DNA of 64,000 nucleotides from an uncultured Lachnospiraceae bacterium. Its GTDB lineage: Bacteria > Bacillota > Clostridia > Lachnospirales > Lachnospiraceae. The notes under the pieces were generated by a model. That model made no database searches and was not told the origin of the DNA. It worked only from the letters and a program-made list of their open reading frames with translations. Made by a program: the position numbers and the translations under genes. Location: positions 1-64,000 of the forward strand of contig CAJUJY010000004.1 of assembly GCA_910586555.1 (NCBI GenBank), in the 5' to 3' direction. This document shows positions 53,197 through 62,655 of the stretch, one piece after another. How positions within the stretch are numbered: the first letter of the stretch is position 1; each line of letters starts with the position of its first letter.

Positions 53197-53736
53197 ATGC
53201 CAGGTAGTCCGGAATTTCCTAATATAGATATGGAATTTTATGAAACAGATACAGATATACTGCAAAACTTTATTACCACTGTAAAGACAGATGGACAGTT
53301 TACAGAAGAGTATTTAATTTTATATGATTTTGCAACAGACTTAAAATACCAGGTATATATAAATCCTGGTTTAATTAAATACCTGTTGCCATTTTATTTA
53401 AAAACTATGGAAGAAGCAGTTGTTTTGAACAATAAAACTGCAATGGATATTTATTGTGCATTTAATGAAGCGTTGTTTTTTAACAGGCAGAATTTTATTT
53501 CTGCCATGGGAAATGAACCTTTTAATTATATAATAAATGAAAAGTACATTAAAAGCTTATTTAAAGAAACAAAAAACCTGGTATATAAGTACATTGGAAA
53601 AGAAATTGCCAGCCTTTTTTGTGAGGAAATAGATAGAAGTTTTAACACAGGTATTTTTTACAGCAGAAAAAAGGAGTTCCTGGAAAAAATAAGCAGTGCA
53701 CAAAAAAAAGAGTTTTACTGGGATAATACTTTTTGA
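53197..53736 (+). CDS. unrecognised 179-aa protein
   Basis: The product reads FPNIDMEFYETDTDILQNFI, EEYLILYDFATDLKYQVYI, LIKYLLPFYLKTMEEAVVL and AFNEALFFNRQNFISAMG. It appears largely helical and soluble, with a basic C-terminal part (SRKKEFLEKISSAQKKEFYW). No family or catalytic motif is recognised. The ATG follows CAGGAGATAAA. It is a single gene with its own promoter between fold-back element 2 and a palindromic repeat, so repeats border it on both sides. Confidence 0.75.
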   Translation: MPGSPEFPNIDMEFYETDTDILQNFITTVKTDGQFTEEYLILYDFATDLKYQVYINPGLIKYLLPFYLKTMEEAVVLNNKTAMDIYCAFNEALFFNRQNFISAMGNEPFNYIINEKYIKSLFKETKNLVYKYIGKEIASLFCEEIDRSFNTGIFYSRKKEFLEKISSAQKKEFYWDNTF

Positions 53737-53771
53737 TGTGCCCTGCTGCTTAAAAAGTCCAGGCTGTTTGT

Positions 53772-53950
53772 CAAACGGATATTCGCGATCCGCTTCGCCT
53801 GCAAGCAGGCATTGGCTACTTGCCCACTTGCAAATCAACCTCATTGCCGCTTTGCGGCAGTCTGGCAGGAGCTTGAACTCCTGCCAGACTAAGTAAGCCC
53901 TGGTAAATCAAACCCACCGCTTAAGAAGCGGGGACTTACTTAATGAGGTT
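53772..53950. repeat. palindromic intergenic repeat, full copy 2
   Basis: This is the reverse complement of the copy at 35714-35904, with the same blocks: CGGATATTCGCGATCCGC, TACTTGCCCACTTGCAA, CATTGCCGCTTTGCGGCAG, CTTACTTAATGAGGTT. It lies between convergent genes and may serve as a terminator for argG. Confidence 0.8.
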
Positions 53951-53971
53951 AAACAGTTTTCCTGTAAAAAT

Positions 53972-55198
53972 TTATTTATCTTTTAACTCTGTAAATGGCC
54001 CTTGTTTCATTGCACGTACTTTTGATGAAAGCCCAAAGAGGTTTATAAAGCCTTCTGCATCTTTGTGGTTATATAATTCACCTGTTGTAAATGACGCGAT
54101 TGATTCACTGTATATTGAATATGGTGATGTTGTGCCCATTTTTATTATATTTCCCTTATAAAGCTTAAACTTTACTTCACCTGTAACATACTTCTGTGTT
54201 GACTCAATAAATGCCTGTGCAGCTTCACGCAGAGGTGTAAACCATTTCCCCTCATATACAATATCTGCAAATTTATTGCCCATATCCTTTTTAGCTGTAT
54301 ATGTGTCACGGTCAAGTATTAATTCTTCAAGCTGCTGGTGTGCTTCCATAAGGATTGTCCCACCAGGTGTTTCATATACACCACGTGATTTCATGCCTAC
54401 TACACGGTTTTCAACAATATCAACAATGCCAATTCCATGCTTGCCTCCAAGGCTGTTTAAGGCACGTATAATATCAGAAACTTTCATTGCCTGCCCATTA
54501 AGGGTTTTTGGAACACCTTTTTCAAATGTCATTGTAACCACTTCACCTTCATCTGGTGCATTTTCAGGCGTTGTTCCAAGTACAAGAAGATGCCCGTAAT
54601 CAGGTGCATTAGCAGGGTCTTCAAGTTCTAAACCTTCATGGCTTATATGCCATAAATTCCTGTCACGGCTGTAACTGTTATCAGCAGAAAATGGAAGGTT
54701 AATCCCATGTGCCTTGCAATATTCAATTTCAGATTCGCGGGAATCAAGAGTCCATTTGTCATCCCTCCAGGCAGCAATAATCTTTAAATCAGGAGCAAGT
54801 GCCTTAATCCCAAGTTCAAAACGTACCTGGTCATTGCCCTTGCCTGTTGCACCGTGGCATATAGCACTTGCGCCTTCAATACGCGCAATTTCAACAAGCC
54901 TTTTAGCTATAAGCGGACGTGCCATAGATGTGCCAAGCAGGTATTTATTTTCATATATAGCATTAGCCTGTACACAAGGTACAATATATTCATCACAAAA
55001 TTCATCTGTTACATCTTCAATATACAACTTTGCAGCCCCGCATGCCTTTGCCCTTTCCTCAAGGCCGTCAAGTTCGCTTTCCTGTCCTACGTCAATACAT
55101 ACACATATAACTTCATAATCATAATTTTCCTTTAACCATGGGATTATGGCTGTTGTGTCTAATCCGCCAGAATAAGCGAGAATAACTTTTTCTTTCAT
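53972..55198 (-). CDS. argG: argininosuccinate synthase
   Basis: The 408-aa enzyme has the ATP-PPase loop [55 protein letters not shown] and [12 protein letters not shown]. It condenses citrulline and aspartate, following ArgF (41.6 kb) in arginine synthesis. It stands alone, with no argH next to it. ATG at 55198 follows AGGAGG. Confidence 0.97.
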   Translation of the reverse strand: MKEKVILAYSGGLDTTAIIPWLKENYDYEVICVCIDVGQESELDGLEERAKACGAAKLYIEDVTDEFCDEYIVPCVQANAIYENKYLLGTSMARPLIAKRLVEIARIEGASAICHGATGKGNDQVRFELGIKALAPDLKIIAAWRDDKWTLDSRESEIEYCKAHGINLPFSADNSYSRDRNLWHISHEGLELEDPANAPDYGHLLVLGTTPENAPDEGEVVTMTFEKGVPKTLNGQAMKVSDIIRALNSLGGKHGIGIVDIVENRVVGMKSRGVYETPGGTILMEAHQQLEELILDRDTYTAKKDMGNKFADIVYEGKWFTPLREAAQAFIESTQKYVTGEVKFKLYKGNIIKMGTTSPYSIYSESIASFTTGELYNHKDAEGFINLFGLSSKVRAMKQGPFTELKDK

Positions 55199-55625
55199 TG
55201 TAATTCCTCCTAAAATTAAAATATTATACAGCATATTATACAGCCACATTTATATTTATGCAATAGCAAATTTCCCTTATTATTACCACTTTTCAAACCT
55301 TTATAACCAGTACTGCTACTTAATAAATTAAAAAAGAACCCTGGTTAATAATATTAAAGCATACAGGTTTTTTAAAGCATAAGCAGATACAAAGAATATT
55401 TATTCAAAATTATGTATATTTATTAATTTATCCCGTCAAACCGGTCCATAAAGCTCTTTAAAAGCAGCAGCAGCTTAAATGTGGATTGCGGATATCTATT
55501 TGACAACCAGTACATATTGTAATTTTACAGGATTCTTGACACTTTCCACATGCCATGTTAAAATCTTTCAAGGAAATAAAAGACCAGGCTTTTTGTTAAT
55601 TTCCTGGCAGAAATGCCATAAAACA
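55199..55625. other. divergent intergenic region upstream of argG and glmS
   Basis: No gene is seen. It must contain promoters for argG and for glmS, but none is unambiguous. 55437-55509 contains a worn fragment of the palindromic repeat family (gtggattgcggatatc, then tttgac). No ArgR-type palindrome stands out. Confidence 0.4.
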
Positions 55626-55812
55626 TTAGCGCCAGACCCTTAACATGCATTTTTAGATATTACCTGGAAGCATTGTGATACAGCCCTGCCCTTTAAACCA
55701 GTGCAGGCAGTAAGGGTGACGAGGTAAAAGGTTATCGGAATTCCGGCGGATGCCTTTTTGTATTCTTTGCATGCAGAGGTATGGGCAGACACCTGGGTAA
55801 CCAGGGAACAAA
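55626..55812 (+). ncRNA. glmS ribozyme (glucosamine 6-phosphate-activated)
   Basis: The 5' leader of glmS shows the ribozyme core: TTAGCGCCAGACCCTTA with the predicted cleavage between A55628 and G55629, TAAGGGTGACGAGG (55720-55733 region) pairing with CCCTTA, GGTTATCGGAATTCCGGCGG then ATGCC, and a distal CCTGGGTAACCAGGGAACAA hairpin. These match the conserved P1-P3 core and P4 of known glmS ribozymes. It cleaves its own mRNA when glucosamine 6-phosphate is abundant, lowering GlmS production. Confidence 0.92.
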
Positions 55813-55893
55813 TCCTGTACCAGCAAAGGGATATTTTAATATAATATACCATATTGTAAATAACAGGCAGAAAGTGCAGAAAAGAGGTAAATT

Positions 55894-57714
55894 ATGTGCG
55901 GAATTATTGGATTTACAGGTAATATCAATGCAAAAGAGGTATTACTACAAGGACTTAAAGCCCTTGAATACCGTGGTTATGACAGTGCCGGCATTTCTTA
56001 TTTTACAGAAAGCGGCATTAAAACAATTAAAGCAGTTGGCAAGGTTTCAGGCCTTGCAGAAAAAGTTGCACTATCAGATGGTGACATACCAAAGTGCGGA
56101 ATAGGCCATACACGGTGGGCAACACATGGCGGTGTTTCTGAAATTAACTGCCACCCTCACCATTTTGGCAAGGTAACACTTATCCATAATGGCATTATTG
56201 AAAATTACAAAGAATTACAAGAAGAACTTGCCCTTGATGGTAAAGAACCTGTTTCACAGACAGATTCAGAGATTGCTGCTATGGTGATTGATTCATGTTA
56301 TAAATCAAATCCCGTAAGGGCTATTAAAAAAGCTGTTAAAAAACTACACGGTGCATATGCATTCTGTATAATGTTTGAAGACCACCCTGGAAGCATATAT
56401 GCAATAAGGAATGGCAGCCCGCTTGTTGCCACTGCTACTAAAGAAGGGGCTGTTATTGCATCAGACATGGTTGCACTTATAAAATATTCTAAAGATTATT
56501 TTGTACTGCCTGAACACCATATAGCCCACCTTACAGCAGGAAGCATTAATATTACAGACCTTGACCAGAATGAAATTGAACCGGATATGCTCCATGTAAA
56601 CTGGGATATGGCAGCAGCAAGAAAAGGCGGTTATGAGTATTTTATGCTCAAAGAAATACATGAACAGCCAGAAGCACTCCATAATACAATATCACCAAGA
56701 ATAAAAGACGGGCTTCCTGACTTTTCGGCAGATAATATACCTGACAGCCTGTTTGAAAATACAGACAGGATAATAATAACAGCCTGTGGTACTGCAATGC
56801 ATGCAGGGCTTATTGGCAAAAACATGATTGAAAAACTTTCAAGGGTTCCTGTTACTGTGGATATTGCTTCGGAGTTCCGTTACCAGAACCCTGTAATTGA
56901 TAGCAATACACTTGTTATAACTATATCCCAGTCAGGCGAAACCGCAGACACGCTTGCTGCATTAAGGCTTGCCAAAGAATGTGGTGCTAAAACATTGTCA
57001 ATAGTTAATGTTAAGGGTTCTTCCATTGCACGTGAAAGTGATTATGTGCTTTATACACATGCAGGCCCTGAAATAGCTGTTGCAAGCACTAAAGCTTATA
57101 CTGTACAGCTTGCCACAATCTATCTTTTTGCATTCAGGTTTGCACTTTTAAAAGACATTGTACCAGAAGCAGAAATAAGAAATTTAACAAGCATACTTCT
57201 GAAGATGCCTGGCTTTGTGGAAAATATGCTTTCATGTGACAAGGCTATAGAAAAAATAAGCAATAAACTTAAAAAGACTAAAAACCTTTTCTTTATCGGG
57301 CGCGGGCTTGATTATGCACTTTCATGTGAAGGTTCAATTAAATTAAAAGAAGTAAGTTATATACATTCAGAGGCATATGCAGCAGGTGAACTTAAACATG
57401 GCACTATATCACTTATTACAGATAATGTGCCAGTAATTGCACTTGCTACCCAGGACAATGTTTTTACTAAAATGATTTCCAATATACGGGAGGTACGTTC
57501 CCGTGGTGCAAAGGTTATAATGATTACAGGCGCTGATACAGGGGTTGATGCATCACTTTGTGACCACCTTATCACACTCCCGCCAGTAAATGATTTATTT
57601 GCGCCATTCGGGGCAGCAATAGTATTACAGTATATTGCATACTATACAGCTGTTGCAAAGGGGCTTAATGTAGACCAGCCAAGAAACCTTGCTAAATCAG
57701 TAACTGTAGAGTAA
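55894..57714 (+). CDS. glmS: glutamine-fructose-6-phosphate aminotransferase (isomerizing)
   Basis: The 606-aa enzyme begins MCGIIGFTGN with nucleophile Cys2, has GIGHTRWATHGGVSEINCHP, the hinge FMLKEIHEQPEAL, two SIS domains (IITACGTAMHAGLIGKNMIE; ITISQSGETADTLAALRLAK; FFIGRGLDYALSCEGSIKLK) and ends AKSVTVE. It makes glucosamine 6-phosphate for cell-wall precursors and is controlled by the ribozyme in its leader. ATG follows AAAGAGG. Confidence 0.98.
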   Translation: MCGIIGFTGNINAKEVLLQGLKALEYRGYDSAGISYFTESGIKTIKAVGKVSGLAEKVALSDGDIPKCGIGHTRWATHGGVSEINCHPHHFGKVTLIHNGIIENYKELQEELALDGKEPVSQTDSEIAAMVIDSCYKSNPVRAIKKAVKKLHGAYAFCIMFEDHPGSIYAIRNGSPLVATATKEGAVIASDMVALIKYSKDYFVLPEHHIAHLTAGSINITDLDQNEIEPDMLHVNWDMAAARKGGYEYFMLKEIHEQPEALHNTISPRIKDGLPDFSADNIPDSLFENTDRIIITACGTAMHAGLIGKNMIEKLSRVPVTVDIASEFRYQNPVIDSNTLVITISQSGETADTLAALRLAKECGAKTLSIVNVKGSSIARESDYVLYTHAGPEIAVASTKAYTVQLATIYLFAFRFALLKDIVPEAEIRNLTSILLKMPGFVENMLSCDKAIEKISNKLKKTKNLFFIGRGLDYALSCEGSIKLKEVSYIHSEAYAAGELKHGTISLITDNVPVIALATQDNVFTKMISNIREVRSRGAKVIMITGADTGVDASLCDHLITLPPVNDLFAPFGAAIVLQYIAYYTAVAKGLNVDQPRNLAKSVTVE

Positions 57715-57730
57715 CAACAGAATAAACTGG

Positions 57731-57783
57731 CGGCTTGCCCCCCACAAAACAACCTTATTGCCACTTTGTGGCAATCTGGCAGA
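57731..57783. repeat. fragment of the palindromic intergenic repeat
   Basis: acaaaacaacc, ttattgccactttgtggcaa and tctggcag are the central blocks of the family; the flanking ends are lost. Confidence 0.5.
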
Positions 57784-57790
57784 ATAATAA

Positions 57791-57830
57791 AACCCCCGCT
57801 TTTAAACGGGGGTCTTCTGGATTTTTAACA
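57791..57830 (+). terminator. hairpin after glmS
   Basis: CCCCCG and CGGGGG enclose CTTTTAAA; the T-rich tail is interrupted (TCTTCTGGATTTTT), so termination is likely but not certain. Confidence 0.55.
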
Positions 57831-57853
57831 GAAGTCCGGCGTCCCTGCAAAAT

Positions 57854-57896
57854 AAAATGGCGTCATTCCTTTACTTTGCCAGGATTACGCCATTTT
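57854..57896. terminator. bidirectional terminator between glmS and spoIVA
   Basis: AAAATGGCGT and ACGCCATTTT are inverse copies with T-runs on both strands, between two convergent genes. Confidence 0.8.
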
Positions 57897-57956
57897 TAAA
57901 GTATATATAAATTTTATTTTAAAGCTGTGTTTTTGTAAAATTATACCAGTATTGTT

Positions 57957-59435
57957 TTAAATTATAATGCAGACAAGCCCGCCGTTACTATCGTTAATAA
58001 CTTTTTGTATGGTTTCCTGTAGTTTAAGCTGGCTTTCATCGGTAAGCTTTCCTACTTTGCTTTCCATGCCTTCTTCTACAAGCTGGCGTACCGTTTTGCC
58101 AAATATATTGGTATCCCATATCCCGCCGTCACTGCTGTCGGAATTTTGCCCTGAAATATATTCTATAAGGTCTTCTGCCTGCTGCTGTGTACCAACTATA
58201 GGTGCAATTTCTGTTTCAATATTTGCCTGTATAAGATGGACTGAAGGGCTTGTTGCTTTAAGCTTAACACCGTATTTACTGCCGTGGCGTATAAGTTCAG
58301 GCTGGTCTATTGTAATTTCATCAACTGAAGGTGTTATTACACCATATCCCTTTCTGTGGACTTCATTCCATGCATCACTTATTTTACCTATTTCATTCTT
58401 TTTGGCAGCATATTCTTTAAGCAGGTGTATAAGCTGGTACTCCCCTTCCACCGGTACCCCCACAAGTTCGCTTAAAACCTGGTAATACCTGCTGTCATCA
58501 AATACAACTGATATTTTTACCCTGCCATTTTCCATTCCAATATGTTCAATCCTGAATTCTTTTATGTATTCACTTTCAGAGGCAAAATTATCAGATGTAA
58601 TATCATTTATAATGGAAATTTTATTAAGGATGCTGCGCACATTATCTATAAGTTCCTTTTTAAGCCAGTGGGAAGGTTTAAGCATTTCAACCCACTTTGG
58701 CATATGAAATTCCACCTGGCTTACAGGAAATGATGCAAGAAGCTTTTCCATAATTTTCTGTATATCTTCCATGCGTAGCTGGTTACAGTTAAGTGCCGTT
58801 GCCTGTACCTGGTATTTGCTGTTAATATCTTTTACAACTTCCTGTGCTTCACTGCTAAATGGCTTTGATGAATTAACTATTACAATAAATGGCTTGCCTA
58901 TTGATTTAAGTTCCTGTATAGTCCTTTCTTCAGGCCCTGTATATGCCTCCCTTGCAATATCCCCGAAACTTCCGTCTGTAGTCACTACTATGCCTATGGT
59001 TGAATGGTCATATATAACTTTGCGTGTGCCAAGCTCTGCTGCCTGTGTAAATGGCATAGGCTTATCAGACCACGGTGTCATAACCATTCTTTCCCCGTCA
59101 CCTTCTTCAAGCCCTCCCGCACCCTTTACAATATATCCTACACAGTCTATAAGCCTTACTTTTACCTGGTGGTCACCGTAAAGGTTTATTAAAGCTGCCT
59201 CCTTTGGTATAAACTTAGGCTCTGTGGTCATAATTGTTTTGCCAGCAGCAGACTGTGGCAGTTCATCAACTGCCCTTTCCTTATCATGTTCATCTTTAAT
59301 CCCCGGCAATACAAGCAGTTCCATAAACCTCTTAATAAATGTAGATTTGCCGGTTCTTACAGGACCACATACACCTAGATAAAATTCACCATTTGTACGT
59401 TCTGCAATATCCTTATATACCTGAAACCCGTTCAT
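57957..59435 (-). CDS. spoIVA: stage IV sporulation protein A
   Basis: The 492-aa ATPase of the spore coat basement layer begins MNGFQVYKDIAERTNGEFYL, with Walker A in GVCGPVRTGKSTFIKRFMEL, and continues ELPQSAAGKTIMTTEPKFIP, VRLIDCVGYIVKGAGGLEEG and TIGIVVTTDGSFGDI. The C-terminal end GGLVCIII matches the hydrophobic end needed for its assembly on the forespore surface. ATG at 59435 follows GGAGG. A CATACATT near 59500 on the minus strand resembles a sigma-E -10 box, but its -35 partner is poor. Confidence 0.97.
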   Translation of the reverse strand: MNGFQVYKDIAERTNGEFYLGVCGPVRTGKSTFIKRFMELLVLPGIKDEHDKERAVDELPQSAAGKTIMTTEPKFIPKEAALINLYGDHQVKVRLIDCVGYIVKGAGGLEEGDGERMVMTPWSDKPMPFTQAAELGTRKVIYDHSTIGIVVTTDGSFGDIAREAYTGPEERTIQELKSIGKPFIVIVNSSKPFSSEAQEVVKDINSKYQVQATALNCNQLRMEDIQKIMEKLLASFPVSQVEFHMPKWVEMLKPSHWLKKELIDNVRSILNKISIINDITSDNFASESEYIKEFRIEHIGMENGRVKISVVFDDSRYYQVLSELVGVPVEGEYQLIHLLKEYAAKKNEIGKISDAWNEVHRKGYGVITPSVDEITIDQPELIRHGSKYGVKLKATSPSVHLIQANIETEIAPIVGTQQQAEDLIEYISGQNSDSSDGGIWDTNIFGKTVRQLVEEGMESKVGKLTDESQLKLQETIQKVINDSNGGLVCIII

Positions 59436-59576
59436 ATGCTCCTCCAATCCCCGGACACATTTTTATCCTGCAATAAGCACAGGAAACACCACCTTTTGTC
59501 TTTAATGTATGCCTTTATCCGGTTTATCTATTTATATGAAATGCAGGATAATATTAGAACATATAAAAAAGCGTTT

Positions 59577-59705
59577 AACCTCATTAAGTAAGTCCCCCGC
59601 TTCTTAAGCGGTGGGTTTAGGACTTACTTAATGAGGTTGTTTTGCAGGTGGGCAAGTAGCAAATGCCTGCTTTGCAGGCAATGCAGATTGCGAATATCCG
59701 CTTGA
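59577..59705. repeat. palindromic intergenic repeat, copy 3 with internal deletion
   Basis: The ends AACCTCATTAAGTAAG and CTTACTTAATGAGGTT frame a GCTTCTTAAGCGGTGGG core, followed by GCAGGTGGGCAAGTAGC and GCGAATATCCGC. The tctggcag-ctgccac central part of copies 1 and 2 is missing. It lies between spoIVA and rpsU. Confidence 0.75.
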
Positions 59706-59715
59706 CTAAGGACAT

Positions 59716-59742
59716 AAAAAAGACCACTCCTAAGAAGTGGCC
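59716..59742 (-). terminator. terminator of rpsU
   Basis: On the minus strand GGCCACT and AGTGGTC form a stem followed by TTTTTTATG. Confidence 0.85.
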
Positions 59743-59766
59743 ATAACTATGGAAATACACTATTTT

Positions 59767-59940
59767 TTAATATTTGCGCTTACGAGCTGCTTCCGACTTT
59801 TTCTTACGGCGTACACTTGGCTTCTCATAATGCTCTCTTTTACGGATTTCCTGCTGGATACCTGCTTTAGCACAATTTCTTTTAAAACGACGTAAAGCGT
59901 TATCCAATGTCTCATTCTCTTTTACGATTACATTTGACAT
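59767..59940 (-). CDS. rpsU: 30S ribosomal protein S21
   Basis: The 57-aa protein [57 protein letters not shown] is a canonical S21, which acts in initiation on the small subunit. The start at 59940 gives the normal length. Several purine-rich stretches (GGAGGGAGG, AGGTG) precede the ATG. Confidence 0.97.
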   Translation of the reverse strand: MSNVIVKENETLDNALRRFKRNCAKAGIQQEIRKREHYEKPSVRRKKKSEAARKRKY

Positions 59941-60119
59941 AGTCTCACACCTAACCTCCCTCCAGTTGTAAATTATGCTTCCAATACACAACTGTACAGG
60001 GTAATATTTTACGCAGAACTGCCTTAGTTTGTAAAACAACCCCTCTGTTCTGCTTGCACAAAGAATATTATATCATATTATGGATATTAGTCAACCATTT
60101 TTTTGCCATAAACTATCCA

Positions 60120-61829
60120 TTAACAAATTCCCCTGTACCTGTTAAGGCATGAAAGTATATCCTGTTTCCTTACCTGCGCCAGGTAAACAGGCAGGTATGC
60201 GCCAGGGCACAGTGATTCTAACCCTTTTTCCTGTATCTGTTTTAACAGGCTGTCTGTTTCATTTACTGCATCAGCCCCCTTTATCTCCATCTGTTCTATA
60301 AGTGCTTTTAAACAGTAAGAAAGAGTTGTTGTCTGTTCATAGTCCATAATCTGTTCTACATATTTAATATCAACTGTTTCTTTGCCAATTAAAAAGCTGT
60401 CTTTGCCAGACTGCTTAATTTTAACCTGTCCTCTTTTCCTGTCTGCCTTTTTTACTTTAAGCACCCGCTTATCCCCGTTAAAAAGAATATTTACAGGCAC
60501 AGGCACTTCCTGGCTTTGGCATCTGTTTTCCCTTCTATTTAACAGTTCCTTTACTTTGCCTGTTATATCATATGCATTGTAATTATCCATTTGTATTATT
60601 TTATCTGCAATATAAAAATAAGAACCTGAACTTCCTGCTACAATTATTATTGATATGCCATGTTCTTCATACATCTTCCTTGCCTGCATTATAAATGGCG
60701 TAATTGGCTCATGCTTTCCTGAAATTACTTCCTGCATAAGTGCATCCCTGTCCATAAAGTTAGTTGCACAGGTGTCTTCATCTATTAAAAGCACATCCGC
60801 CCCTGCCTGTACTGCTTCTGCAACATTTGCTGCCTGTGAAGTAGAACCGCTGGCATTTTCTGTAGAAAAGTCTGTTGTATCTTTTCCATTTGGCAGGTTA
60901 TTAATAAATGGTGAAATATTTACATGTGAAACTGCGCGCCCGTCCTCTGCCCGGATTTTAACTGCTGTTTCCAGTGATGCCACATATTCCCTGCCATCTC
61001 CTGCTATATGGTTATAAATTCCCTGCTCAAGTGCTTTTAAAAGCGTGGACTTGCCGTGGTAGCCGCCACCAGCCACAAGCGTTATGCCTTCTGGTATTCC
61101 CATTCCTTTAATACTTCCCTTATATGGAAGGTCTATAATAACTTCCATACTTTCTGGTGATTTAAAAGGTATAGCATTTTTCATAGGTTTTTGTGAAACG
61201 CCGCTTTCCCTTGGCAGTATTGCACCATTTGCCACAAATGCAGCAAGCTTCCTTTTTTTAAGCTCTTTCCTTAAAACATGCTGGTCTTCTGAAAGTTCTA
61301 TAACACTTTTTATTTTTGTCTGGCCAAGGTTCTTATAATAAAGCGAACTGCTTACAATCTCTGGAAGATAACTAAATAATATTTCCCTAAGCCCCTCTGC
61401 ATTAATTGTCCTTCCAAATGCCGGGAAACCTGCTTCAAAACGTATAAGGACATTACCATCTTTTATAACAGCGGCTGTCCTTTTAAGAATTTCCTGCCCG
61501 CACCTGCTTATACTTATAAGACCACTTTTGCCAGAGCCCTCCGCCTTTAAAGTATACCTTTTAACAGCCTGTCCAAAAAGTCTTGTTAAATGGTCACAAA
61601 GCGCCGTATTCTTATAGCCTGTACTATAATACTGCTCTGGAAAACCTGCCTGTTCCTTTTTAACATATACACTTAACTTTGAAGGCGCAGCAAATGGATC
61701 ACCCTGTACATGGCATATATCAAGCTGGTAACCATCAAACTGGTAAACACCCTGCAAACTTTTATATGCAGGGTAGCTTTTTCTGTTAATGCCCTTTAGA
61801 AGTTTGTCTAATTCAGTCTGTGTTTTCAA
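60120..61829 (-). CDS. ABC-class ATPase domain protein (PF09818 type)
   Basis: The 569-aa protein has an N-terminal domain (YPAYKSLQGVYQFDGYQLDI, FPEQYYSTGYKNTALCDHLT), a P-loop in TLVAGGGYHGKSTLLKALEQ, the signature-like SGSTSQAANVAEAVQAGADV, Walker B in VLLIDEDTCATNFMDRD and IIIVAGSSGSYFYIAD. This is the bacterial 'ABC class ATPase' family, whose structure is known from the related MRB1590; nucleic-acid binding is suspected, but the function is unknown. The start is TTG at 61829 after GGGGG. A C-terminal domain with KKADRKRGQVKIK is basic. Confidence 0.88.
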   Translation of the reverse strand: MKTQTELDKLLKGINRKSYPAYKSLQGVYQFDGYQLDICHVQGDPFAAPSKLSVYVKKEQAGFPEQYYSTGYKNTALCDHLTRLFGQAVKRYTLKAEGSGKSGLISISRCGQEILKRTAAVIKDGNVLIRFEAGFPAFGRTINAEGLREILFSYLPEIVSSSLYYKNLGQTKIKSVIELSEDQHVLRKELKKRKLAAFVANGAILPRESGVSQKPMKNAIPFKSPESMEVIIDLPYKGSIKGMGIPEGITLVAGGGYHGKSTLLKALEQGIYNHIAGDGREYVASLETAVKIRAEDGRAVSHVNISPFINNLPNGKDTTDFSTENASGSTSQAANVAEAVQAGADVLLIDEDTCATNFMDRDALMQEVISGKHEPITPFIMQARKMYEEHGISIIIVAGSSGSYFYIADKIIQMDNYNAYDITGKVKELLNRRENRCQSQEVPVPVNILFNGDKRVLKVKKADRKRGQVKIKQSGKDSFLIGKETVDIKYVEQIMDYEQTTTLSYCLKALIEQMEIKGADAVNETDSLLKQIQEKGLESLCPGAYLPVYLAQVRKQDILSCLNRYRGIC

Positions 61830-61930
61830 ATTTCAGCCCCCTGTCCATTCCCTTACCATTTCCACAAAATAGCTAACACCCTGTGCAAATTTTTCAGTTA
61901 TTATTTTGTTTATATATATTTATACCTGTT

Positions 61931-62449
61931 TCATAAATTTTTGTTCCATTTCTATGATATCTCCTTCATCTAACTGTGGAAAAAGTTCCCTGATTTCATC
62001 AATAGAACATTTTCCCATCTTTAATAATTTTATAGCTGTTTCTTTTTTTGCTTCCCTTACTTCACTTTTTACATATTCCCTGTATAAACCACATAAAGTT
62101 CAGGTTCTGGCATTACAGCTTTTTTGCTTCTGTAAAGGTCTGTGCCGTTCCCTTTAAAATATTCATGGTATGTCTGTGCCAGGTATATAAACATCCTTAT
62201 AATGACATTTACGCTCCATGTAGACTGTGCTTCCAGCATTAAAATTAACCTGCCGCCAGCAATAAAACAAAGGTCATTATAAAGGCCATTTGTAAATACA
62301 TGGTTTATTGTGACGTTTTTAAGACCGTCTTCTGTCATGCTTAAATCTTCCGGGTGGAGTGCCTGGTATAACTGCAACAGGTATTTCTTAATCCTGAACA
62401 GGTTACAGAAAATGCTGTCCTTAACAGTGCCTTTAACATTTCCCTGCAT
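61931..62449 (-). pseudogene. Rpn-family PD-(D/E)XK recombination-promoting nuclease, internally deleted
   Basis: Residues 1-124 match Rpn proteins: MQGNVKGTVKDSIFCNLFRI, NGLYNDLCFIAGGRLILMLE, AQSTWSVNVIIRMFIYLAQT and MPEPELYVVYTG. The reading frame then hits TAA (62069). In another frame the typical C-terminal end follows directly: EYVKSEVREAKKETAIKLLK, ELFPQLDEGDIIEMEQKFMK. The roughly 150 residues normally in between are missing, so a deletion with frameshift has destroyed the gene. The start follows AAGGGAAG. Confidence 0.8.
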
Positions 62450-62565
62450 TGTACTTCCCTTTTCCTTTCCGTTTTGTAATGTACTGTCCTTATTATATAT
62501 AAAAAAAACATATTGTTCAAGGTTTAATCTGTATACTGGCAGTGTAACTTCAAAATATTAAAAAA

Positions 62566-62611
62566 TATCTGGATTACTTGTACTTAAATATATACAAATA
62601 TAATCCAGATA
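62566..62611. terminator. bidirectional terminator between the surface-protein remnant and the Rpn pseudogene
   Basis: TATCTGGATTA and TAATCCAGATA are inverse copies with A/T-runs on both sides. Confidence 0.75.
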
Positions 62612-62655
62612 AAATATTTTATTTCTTATAATCCGGGTATAGAAATTTTATTTTT

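Noticed and set aside
61931..62449. Active recombination-promoting nuclease
   Set aside because: The central and part of the C-terminal region is missing and the remaining ends are in different frames.
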